The position numbers were made by a program, and so were the translations under genes. From contig NZ_CAJODG010000060.1 in assembly GCF_905233635.1 (NCBI RefSeq), positions 1 through 20,822 on the forward strand: DNA of 20,822 nucleotides, given 5' to 3'. The notes beneath the pieces are model-generated. The model was not told the DNA's origin. It searched no databases and saw nothing but the letters and a program-made list of their open reading frames with translations. Shown in pieces: positions 7,281-13,085 of this stretch (positions within the stretch are counted from its first letter, which is position 1; every line of letters starts with the position of its first letter). This DNA comes from Selenomonas sp. AE3005 (GTDB lineage: Bacteria; Bacillota; Negativicutes; Selenomonadales; Selenomonadaceae).

Positions 7281-7948
7281 GATACATCCACCTCAGCCGC
7301 AGCCAGTCCTGTCTGTACGGCCCAAATAGCCAGCTGCGTCCGGTCGCGGAGTCCCAGCTTGGACAGGGCACTGGACAAACTATTGCGCACGGTGCCTTCC
7401 GATAAGCTGAGCTTATCGGCAATCTCCTTATTGGAAAGACCATGCCCGACAAAATGGGCAATATTGCGTTCCGTTCGGCTGAGCCCCTCGGTCTCCGGTG
7501 CGGTGTCCACGGCATTGCTGCCCTGCGCCATCTGACTGAAGAATTTTACCACCTTGGCTACAATACCGGGGTTAATCATAGCACCGCCGGACACCACTGT
7601 GCGGATAGCCCCCGTAAGCTCCGGCACGGACACACCTTTGAGCAGGTACCCGCTGGCCCCATATTTCAAAGCATTAAACACGTATTCATCATCGTCAAAA
7701 GTCGTGAGAATGATGATTTTCACGGCCGGATAAAGGCGCTTTACCTCACGGGTGGCCTGTACGCCGTCGAGCTCCGGCATGCGCACATCCATCAGAATTA
7801 CATCCGGCTGGGAATCCACCAGCATATCCATCAGCTGCGCGCCACTAGCCGCCAGCCCCGACACCTCAATGTCCTCGTTCTGGTCCAAAACGATTTTCAG
7901 GCTGTCGCGAATCAGTTCCTGGTCGTCCACAATGATGACCTTAATCAT
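7277..7948 (-). CDS. NarL/LuxR-type response regulator
   Basis: A 223-residue DNA-binding response regulator. The receiver domain (about 1-120) has acidic residues Asp8-Asp9, phosphoacceptor Asp54 in ILMDVRMP, Thr82/Thr83, and Lys104. A LuxR-type helix-turn-helix domain follows (about 155-212), with LSRTERNIAHFVGHGLSNKEIA and SEGTVRNSLSSALSKLG. All key residues are intact. Its start overlaps the kinase stop by 4 nt (ATGA), and its stop overlaps the next gene's start in the same way. It is the expected partner of the upstream histidine kinase. Its target promoters are not evident; the operon's own promoter is one possibility. Confidence 0.96.
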   Translation of the reverse strand: MIKVIIVDDQELIRDSLKIVLDQNEDIEVSGLAASGAQLMDMLVDSQPDVILMDVRMPELDGVQATREVKRLYPAVKIIILTTFDDDEYVFNALKYGASGYLLKGVSVPELTGAIRTVVSGGAMINPGIVAKVVKFFSQMAQGSNAVDTAPETEGLSRTERNIAHFVGHGLSNKEIADKLSLSEGTVRNSLSSALSKLGLRDRTQLAIWAVQTGLAAAEVDVS

Positions 7949-9288
7949 ATATGTTCATCCCCCTGTTTTTCTACCTGTTCACCGGCTTTGCCCAACGGAA
8001 TAACCGCCTCCAGGGTAAATCCTTTGTCGTTCCAATACCGCAGCCGGCCATGCAGCAGTTCCAGACGCTCACGCATGTGCCGCAGGCCAAAGCCGTCCTT
8101 CAGCTCGGCACACCCCTTGCCGTTGTCGGCCATGATAATATAAAGACGTCCAGGCTCCGTACCTATGGTAATGACCACTTCCGTGGCCTGCCCATGCCGG
8201 TTGGCATTGGTTAGGCCCTCCTGCACAATACGGTAAATGACATCCTCTACGTCCGGGCGCAAATCCTTGGGCCAGCCCAGCACTACCAGTTTTGTCTGCA
8301 TGCCCGAGGAGGCACTGTACTCAAAAATAAGTTTTTCCACGGCCTGCCGTAAGGGCAATTTTTCCAAATCATCGGGACGCAGTTTTTTTACAGAACGCCG
8401 CACGTCCACAATGCCGCGCCGGGCAGTTTCCCGGATTTTGGCCAGCTGTTCCTTGGCCGCTTCCGGTGCCGCATCCACCAGAACAATACAGGCATCAAGC
8501 CCCGTGGCTATACCGGACAGGGCATGGCCCAGCGTATCGTGAATCTCCCGGGCCAGACGGTTGCGTTCTCTGGTTTCTGCTGTATGCTCCGCCTCCAGAG
8601 CATAGGCCCGCAACCTGTCATTGGCCTCGCCCAGCTGTTTGTTCAGGCTGGCAATGCGTTCCTTCTCATCATGCTTATCCTGCACCAGCAGCACCATATA
8701 AAAGACGAAAATTATGATATTCAGGGACGACAGCCCATTCTTTATCGCCCACAACACCGCCTGCACATCGGAGCGGTAATAGGCAGCATAAGCGTCAAAC
8801 GGGGCCACATGACTTTGGAACAAGGCCAGATTGTAACTAGCCATAAAATACAGCCCCAGCATGGTCACCAGCAACAGCCAGCCCTGATTCTTCCCCTGAT
8901 AGCGAAACATTAAATCCGCCACCACCACCAGCACCACGCCATCATAACCCAGATTGAGACTGTGCATCAGAATGAGGCAGGTAACAATCTCCGCCATGAT
9001 GACAAAATACAGGTTTTTGTTGGACAGATTCCGGCGCCGGCATAGACTGCCCAATAACATGAGCAGGACATAGGAGCCAACAGCCAGCGAAAACCCTTTA
9101 GCCGTTGGGAGCGGCACTATCGGGATGGTTGCCAAAAATGACCTTGCGGCCATCGCAGAAATTATTTTTTCCTGTGTTATACTCATAAAGCCGGCCATCA
9201 GCAAAACCACCAGGCCATTATACCAAACCAGCAGGCCATGCGTACGCAGCAGACGGCTTTTGCCCTCAGACTTTACCGCAGCATCCAT
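7945..9288 (-). CDS. NarL-family sensor histidine kinase, multi-span membrane
   Basis: A histidine kinase of 447 residues from the preferred ATG at 9288. An ATG at 9297 is also in frame, but the GGAGG site is about 10 nt from 9288 and only 1 nt from 9297. About six membrane helices occupy residues 20-205, with no sizeable extracytoplasmic sensor domain. A coiled linker leads to HisKA_3 with phosphoacceptor His250 in REIHDTLGH, then the ATPase domain with Asn361 (GLTNANRHG), DNGKG (about 388-392) and GFGLRHMRER. The lack of an outside sensing domain suggests it reads ligand through the two anchored binding proteins of the same operon (inference). The start ATG shares one base with the stop of the preceding gene. 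Confidence 0.94.
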   Translation of the reverse strand: MDAAVKSEGKSRLLRTHGLLVWYNGLVVLLMAGFMSITQEKIISAMAARSFLATIPIVPLPTAKGFSLAVGSYVLLMLLGSLCRRRNLSNKNLYFVIMAEIVTCLILMHSLNLGYDGVVLVVVADLMFRYQGKNQGWLLLVTMLGLYFMASYNLALFQSHVAPFDAYAAYYRSDVQAVLWAIKNGLSSLNIIIFVFYMVLLVQDKHDEKERIASLNKQLGEANDRLRAYALEAEHTAETRERNRLAREIHDTLGHALSGIATGLDACIVLVDAAPEAAKEQLAKIRETARRGIVDVRRSVKKLRPDDLEKLPLRQAVEKLIFEYSASSGMQTKLVVLGWPKDLRPDVEDVIYRIVQEGLTNANRHGQATEVVITIGTEPGRLYIIMADNGKGCAELKDGFGLRHMRERLELLHGRLRYWNDKGFTLEAVIPLGKAGEQVEKQGDEHI

Positions 9289-10262
9289 CAGTCCCATCCC
9301 TCCATGTTCTGCCAGACATTTTCCTTCGTCAGCAGCTTAGTCGGCAGCATGGTCAGCTTGGACAAATCATTGCCAGCCAGCAGCTTATAGGCACTTTCCG
9401 CCGCCTGCCGGCCTATCTGCCTGGGGGACTGCCCGGCCGTCGCCATCATGTGCCCCTGGGCAATCATTTCCTTGGTTTCCGGCACACCGTCCACACCATA
9501 GACGCGCACCTTGTCCAATTTGCCTGCCGCCTGCAAGGCGGCCAAGGCCCCCATGGCCGCCGGGTCATTCAGCGCCATCACGACATCGATATCGGGGTGA
9601 GCGGCCAGCATTTCCTGCATGGCCGGCATAGCCTGTTCCAGCTGACCGCGGCACTCGGCCTCCGCCACGACCTGAAATTCCGGACTGTCTGCCAGACCGT
9701 CGATAAATCCCTGAATCCTGTCTACGGACGAACGCGTTTCCGTGTGTTTCAGCAGCGCGATTTTACCACCGGCAGCATGCGCGCGCAAATGCTCCGCACA
9801 TTGCCGGCCAGCCAGATAATTATCCGACACGATGGTAGCCGCCACATAACGGTCATCCTGCACATTCGTATCTACGGCAATAACCGGTACATGAGCATCA
9901 TAGGCCGCTTTAAGAGCCGGTTCAATCCGCTGCCAGTCCACGGGATTGATAAACAGTACCTCCACGCCCTCGGCTATCAGCTCCCGCACTTCCTCTTCCT
10001 GCCGCTCTACCGACAACACCGGGTCCCGGCTGATAAGCACATCACCATGCCCCTCCACGGTCATGCGGATTTCCTCGTCCACAATTTCATAAAAGGGATT
10101 GTTAAGTGTCATATATACGGCCCCAAACTTGCGCCGGTGTTCCGTCTGCCGCTGGGAAAAATCTCCCTGCATGACCTGCCAGCCCACCAACGCCAGCATT
10201 ATGATGCTTAAACCGCCAATCAGCCAGCCAAAAAGCTGCTCCCGTCTATCCATAGCTGTCAA
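9288..10262 (-). CDS. Membrane-anchored RbsB-like sugar-binding protein
   Basis: A 324-residue protein of the Peripla_BP_4 (ribose/xylose-binding, LacI-like) family. One N-terminal membrane helix (about 12-31) lacks a lipobox and looks uncleaved. The binding domain shows AVYMTLNNPFYEIVDEEI, PVIAVDTNV, VSDNYLAGRQCAEHL, MALNDPAAMGALAALQAAGK and VYGVDGVPE, all typical ribose-binding-protein segments. The start is taken as TTG at 10262, because an AGAAAGG site (10275-10269) lies 6 nt before it; an ATG at 10253 is 15 nt from that site. It is the first gene of the four-gene sensory operon. The arrangement recalls XylFII-LytS, where an anchored xylose-binding protein works with a kinase. The ligand here is unknown. 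Confidence 0.9.
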   Translation of the reverse strand: MTAMDRREQLFGWLIGGLSIIMLALVGWQVMQGDFSQRQTEHRRKFGAVYMTLNNPFYEIVDEEIRMTVEGHGDVLISRDPVLSVERQEEEVRELIAEGVEVLFINPVDWQRIEPALKAAYDAHVPVIAVDTNVQDDRYVAATIVSDNYLAGRQCAEHLRAHAAGGKIALLKHTETRSSVDRIQGFIDGLADSPEFQVVAEAECRGQLEQAMPAMQEMLAAHPDIDVVMALNDPAAMGALAALQAAGKLDKVRVYGVDGVPETKEMIAQGHMMATAGQSPRQIGRQAAESAYKLLAGNDLSKLTMLPTKLLTKENVWQNMEGWD

Positions 10263-10275
10263 ACTCTGCCTTTCT

Positions 10276-10418
10276 TAGGGCGTGTTGATTAATTCAATCC
10301 ACCCATATTCACAGACATTGACTGTCCCTGCTGCGTTGACAAATCCTCGACATAGCACCGCTATGCCTGCGGTTTGTCGCCTTGCAGAGGACAGCCACTA
10401 TCTGCACAACACGCCCTA
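10276..10418. repeat. Long hairpin repeat, MITE-like, in the leader of the sensory operon
   Basis: TAGGGCGTGTTG (10276-10287) and CAACACGCCCTA (10407-10418) are perfect 12-bp terminal inverted repeats. The interior also folds on itself: CTGTCC with GGACAG, CTGC with GCAG, GACAAA with TTTGTC, and a central CATAGC-ACC-GCTATG hairpin. The outermost TA on each side could be a TA target duplication, as seen with IS630- and some IS5-family elements. It contains no plausible gene. It lies between the predicted promoter (10434-10462) and the ribosome-binding site of the binding-protein gene, whose AGAAAGG site directly abuts the repeat. No second copy is in the window. Confidence 0.75.
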
Positions 10419-10433
10419 GTCATTTTCATTCAA

Positions 10434-10462
10434 ATTATAACATAAACCTGCATTATTGACCG
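10434..10462 (-). promoter_or_regulatory. Candidate promoter of the four-gene sensory operon
   Basis: On the minus strand, CGGTCA (10462-10457), 17 nt, then a perfect TATAAT (10439-10434). The -35 box is poor. Transcription would start near 10427 and run through the whole hairpin repeat before the first start codon. A poor -35 fits a promoter needing an activator, but this is inference. Confidence 0.4.
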
Positions 10463-10486
10463 CAATCAGAAAAAAAATTACAAAAC

Positions 10487-10500
10487 AAGACAAATGTCTT
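10487..10500. promoter_or_regulatory. 14-bp palindrome, candidate operator of the glucitol-type IIA gene
   Basis: AAGACA-AA-TGTCTT is a perfect 6-bp inverted repeat with a 2-nt centre. Its centre is about 42 nt upstream of the predicted transcription start, the classical position of an activator touching the -35 region. The core GACAAATGTC is identical to that of the palindrome upstream of the mannose-family PTS operon (1581-1594, minus strand). Confidence 0.45.
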
Positions 10501-10520
10501 AGCTATTTCATGTTTAATTG

Positions 10521-10529
10521 TGATATAAT
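10521..10529 (+). promoter_or_regulatory. Extended -10 promoter of the glucitol-type IIA gene
   Basis: TGATATAAT is a perfect extended -10 element. The hexamer 17 nt upstream (AGCTAT) is not a -35 box, so activity probably depends on the extended -10 or on an activator at the palindrome just upstream. The leader to the ATG at 10605 is about 70 nt. Confidence 0.6.
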
Positions 10530-10604
10530 AGTGAATAAGACTCACAATGTGTATGTAAACAAAGCAAGCTGAAGGTAATGTGTTATTTAGGAGGAATGAA
10601 CAGC

Positions 10605-10967
10605 ATGGACATCAAATACGACGTATCCATTACAGCCATCGGCAATCTGGCCAAGACCTTTCTTACCAACAACAACAGCGTAATCCTGTTGGATGAAGGC
10701 ATCCGCCCCAATCTTTCCGATATGGTTATCCAGCACACCCCCGGAGAATTAACCGAGGATATCAAAAAGGGTGACAAACTGCTCATGGGCGGCATCAAGT
10801 ACACCGTTGAAAAAGTCGGTGACGCCGTAAATGAAAACCTGCGCGAAGAAGGCCATTGCACGCTGGTGTTCAACGCTGAAGGCTCCATGCCGGGACAGAT
10901 TATCCTCAAAGGCCCAGCCCTGCCGGTGCTTACAGTTGGCGCACATGTTACCTTTACCAAGAAATAA
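10605..10967 (+). CDS. Stand-alone PTS IIA subunit, glucitol/sorbitol type
   Basis: A 120-residue cytoplasmic protein of the PTSIIA_gutA family (SrlB-like), which passes phosphate from HPr to a glucitol-type IIB. Family features are VIQHTPGEL with the likely active His44, the DKLLMGGIKYTVEKVGDAVNENL block, and REEGHCTLVF. Earlier in-frame ATGs exist at 10578 and 10596. The AGGAGG site (10589-10594) has a usable 10-nt spacing only to 10605, so that start is preferred. No glucitol IIB or IIC genes adjoin it; the next gene is under a separate TPP riboswitch. It may serve a distant permease or have a regulatory role. Confidence 0.92.
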   Translation: MDIKYDVSITAIGNLAKTFLTNNNSVILLDEGIRPNLSDMVIQHTPGELTEDIKKGDKLLMGGIKYTVEKVGDAVNENLREEGHCTLVFNAEGSMPGQIILKGPALPVLTVGAHVTFTKK

Positions 10968-10971
10968 ACAC

Positions 10972-11000
10972 TTGTATTCACAAAGAAAATTTTATATAAT
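10972..11000 (+). promoter_or_regulatory. Promoter of the TPP riboswitch-cytX-thiW transcript
   Basis: TTGTAT (10972-10977), 17 nt, then a perfect TATAAT (10995-11000). Transcription would begin near 11006, directly at the 5' side of the riboswitch. It starts only 5 nt after the IIA stop codon, with no terminator between, so read-through from the IIA gene is possible. Confidence 0.6.
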
Positions 11001-11009
11001 TACCTTGAA

Positions 11010-11110
11010 ATTGAAACAGGGGAGCTTGTTTAAGCAGGCTGAGAGGAAGTAATCGAACTTCGACCCTTTAACCTGATGCGGGTAATGCCGCCGTAGGAAG
11101 TCATACTGAG
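11010..11110 (+). ncRNA. TPP riboswitch (THI element)
   Basis: The conserved core is all present and in order: GGGGAGC, then GCTGAGAGG, then GACCCTTTAACCTGATGCGG, GTAATGCCGCCGTAGGAAGT. CTGAGA and the CCTGATnnGGnTAATnCCnnCGTAGG string are the diagnostic TPP-binding segments. Boundaries are approximate because the P1 stem was not resolved. It is followed by an intrinsic terminator and then cytX, so binding of thiamin pyrophosphate should stop transcription of cytX-thiW. Confidence 0.96.
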
Positions 11111-11119
11111 GGTTTTATT

Positions 11120-11156
11120 GCAGGAGATGCTTACGGCGTTTCCTGCTTTTTATTTT
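11120..11156 (+). terminator. Riboswitch-controlled terminator
   Basis: GCAGGAGATGC (11120-11130) pairs with GCGTTTCCTGC (11136-11146) as an 11-bp stem including G-T pairs, followed by TTTTTATTTT. It lies between the TPP aptamer and the cytX ribosome-binding site (AGGTGG, 11161-11166), as expected for transcriptional control. Confidence 0.85.
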
Positions 11157-11173
11157 CGAAAGGTGGAATCAGT

Positions 11174-12367
11174 ATGACCAATTCAAAAGGAATCTCCCTC
11201 TGGGAAAGCGGACTGCTTTGGTTCGGAGCAGCTCTCTCCCTGGCCGAAATGCAGACCGGCACTTATTTTGCTCCTCTTGGTTTAAAACAGGGACTTATCG
11301 CTATCGTGGCCGGGCATATTATCGGCTGTGCCCTGCTTTTTGCGGCCGGCATCATCGGCGGCAGAACGCACAAAAGCGCCATGGAAACCGTAAAAATGAG
11401 TTTTGGCAATAAAGGCGGCCGCCTCTTTGCCCTGCTGAATATCATCCAGTTATTAGGCTGGACGGGCATTATGATTTACGAAGGCGCACTGGCCGCCAGC
11501 ACCCTGTTTGGCACAGGCCAGCAAATATGGTGTGGCGTTCTGGGACTGTTGATTATGGTTTGGATTGCTGCCGGCCGCAAAAATCTTGGCCGTTTTAACG
11601 TCATTGCCATGGGTGCCTTGCTGCTGCTGACCATCCTGCTTAGTACCGGCCTGTTTACTGTGACGGAATCTGCGCCCGTATCCGGCGAGGGTATCAGCTT
11701 TGCCCTGGCCTTGGAACTGTCCATCGCTATGCCGCTCTCCTGGCTGCCGCTTATCAGCGATTACACACGGTCAGCCCAGAATCCCGTCCGGACGACTGCG
11801 GTCAGCACCATTGTCTATGGCCTGGTCAGCTGCTGGATGTATGCTATCGGCCTGGGCGCTGCGCTGACCTTTGGTGAAAATGATATTGCGCAGGTTATGC
11901 TGAAATCCGGGCTGGGGATAGCCGGACTTTTGATAATCCTGCTGTCCACCGTAACCACTACTTTCCTGGACGCTTACTCTGCCGGGGTATCCAGTCAATC
12001 CCTGTTCAGCCGCTTTAACCCCAAGGCCGTTTCGCTTGCCGTCACCCTGCTCGGCACAATTGGCGCTATCCTGCTGCCCCTGCTGGATTTTACGGATTTT
12101 CTGTATTTTATAGGCTCCGTCTTTGCCCCAATGATTGCCGTACAGCTGACAGATTATTTCTTCACGGGCAGACATTACGAACAAACAGCCTTTTCCCGGC
12201 ACAACCTGCTGCTTTGGCTTGCCGGATTCATTATTTACCGCCTGCTTATGCAGGCTGACCTGCCGCCGGGCAGCACCTTGCCAGCTATGCTGCTGACCAT
12301 GCTGCTGTGCGCCGCCTGCAACGCTTTACGCCCCCAGGAAAATCCCGTCGAAGTGGAGGTGCACTAA
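11174..12367 (+). CDS. cytX: Putative hydroxymethylpyrimidine transporter CytX
   Basis: A 397-residue polytopic membrane protein of the NCS1 (cytosine/purine permease) family. It matches the CytX branch linked to thiamin metabolism: SLWESGLLWFGAALSLAEMQTGTYFAPLG near the N-terminus, LGWTGIMIYEGA in helix 3, and MPLSWLPLISDYTRSA in the middle. It is predicted to import the pyrimidine precursor HMP. A TPP riboswitch and terminator directly upstream and thiW directly downstream support this. The ribosome-binding site AGGTGG is 7 nt before the ATG. Substrate assignment rests on family and regulation, not on residues seen here. Confidence 0.92.
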   Translation: MTNSKGISLWESGLLWFGAALSLAEMQTGTYFAPLGLKQGLIAIVAGHIIGCALLFAAGIIGGRTHKSAMETVKMSFGNKGGRLFALLNIIQLLGWTGIMIYEGALAASTLFGTGQQIWCGVLGLLIMVWIAAGRKNLGRFNVIAMGALLLLTILLSTGLFTVTESAPVSGEGISFALALELSIAMPLSWLPLISDYTRSAQNPVRTTAVSTIVYGLVSCWMYAIGLGAALTFGENDIAQVMLKSGLGIAGLLIILLSTVTTTFLDAYSAGVSSQSLFSRFNPKAVSLAVTLLGTIGAILLPLLDFTDFLYFIGSVFAPMIAVQLTDYFFTGRHYEQTAFSRHNLLLWLAGFIIYRLLMQADLPPGSTLPAMLLTMLLCAACNALRPQENPVEVEVH

Positions 12368-12368
12368 A

Positions 12369-12887
12369 ATGAATATCAACACGCAAAAATTAGTTATGGC
12401 CAGTGTATTCTGTGCCGTTGCCGTCGCCGGCAGTCTCTTTGCGCTGCCCGTACTAGGCAGTAAATGTGCCCCTGTCCAGCATATGGTCAATATTCTCTGC
12501 GGCGTCCTGCTGGGACCATGGTATGCCGTAGGCGCAGCTTTTACCGCCTCACTGCTGCGCAATCTTTTAGGCTTGGGCAGTGTTCTGGCTTTCCCCGGCA
12601 GTATGTGCGGTGCCCTGCTGTGCGGACTGGCCTATAAGCACACGCATAGTATCGTTGCAGCCCTTGCCGGGGAGGTTTTAGGCACCGCCCTGATAGGCGG
12701 TCTTTGCGCCTATCCCCTGGCCTTGCTGTTTCTCGGTCAAAGTGCCGGCAACATAGCCTTCTACGCCTACATCGTCCCCTTCCTTATCTCCACCGCCGCC
12801 GGCGCCGCCATCTCCGCTGTTCTGCTCTATAACCTGCAAAAGGTAAAAAAAATCCTGCCCAGCAGCAGTACAAATAATTACTCATAA
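12369..12887 (+). CDS. thiW: ThiW, thiazole-specific S component of an ECF transporter
   Basis: A 172-residue hydrophobic protein with about five to six membrane helices, matching ThiW: KLVMASVFCAVAVAGSLFALPVLGSKCAPVQHMVNILCGVLLGPWYA near the start and NLLGLGSVLAFPGSMCGALL in the middle. It is the predicted substrate-binding subunit for the thiazole precursor of thiamin and would need a shared ECF energizing module encoded elsewhere. It begins 1 nt after the cytX stop; its GGAGGT site lies inside the end of cytX, 8 nt before the ATG. Both genes fall under the TPP riboswitch. No thiamin biosynthesis genes follow; a terminator comes next. Confidence 0.93.
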   Translation: MNINTQKLVMASVFCAVAVAGSLFALPVLGSKCAPVQHMVNILCGVLLGPWYAVGAAFTASLLRNLLGLGSVLAFPGSMCGALLCGLAYKHTHSIVAALAGEVLGTALIGGLCAYPLALLFLGQSAGNIAFYAYIVPFLISTAAGAAISAVLLYNLQKVKKILPSSSTNNYS

Positions 12888-12922
12888 AGCATCAATATTA
12901 CTTCACCCTAAATCGCATCACC

Positions 12923-12972
12923 AAAGAGGCCAGCTTGCTCGTAAAAGTAAGAAGGCCTCTTTTTCATTTTTT
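12923..12972 (+). terminator. Terminator after thiW
   Basis: AAAGAGGCC (12923-12931) and GGCCTCTTT (12954-12962) form a 9-bp stem with a smaller paired CTTGC/GTAAG region inside. A T-rich tail (TTTTTCATTTTTTG) follows. It separates the thiamin-precursor genes from the large sensory operon. Confidence 0.85.
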
Positions 12973-12989
12973 GTCAGCAGGATTATAAT
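12961..12989 (+). promoter_or_regulatory. Candidate promoter of the five-gene sensory operon
   Basis: TTTTCA (12961-12966), 17 nt, then a perfect TATAAT (12984-12989). The -35 box overlaps the T-tract of the preceding terminator. The leader to the ATG at 13086 is about 90 nt and contains a small GGAAT-GCTGA-ATTCC hairpin near 13018; no known riboswitch was recognised. Confidence 0.5.
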
Positions 12990-13085
12990 CAACTAAACGC
13001 GAAAATAGACTTAGTGTGGAATGCTGAATTCCGCCTGTCATTTTCTGATAATTTCGATATATCTGCTTTCTACGGAGGCGAGGAC

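Noticed and set aside
13014..13085. Using the in-frame ATG at 13014 as the start of the double-SBP protein
   Set aside because: It would add 24 polar residues before a standard signal peptide and has no ribosome-binding site; the ATG at 13086 has GGAGG at a 7-nt spacing.
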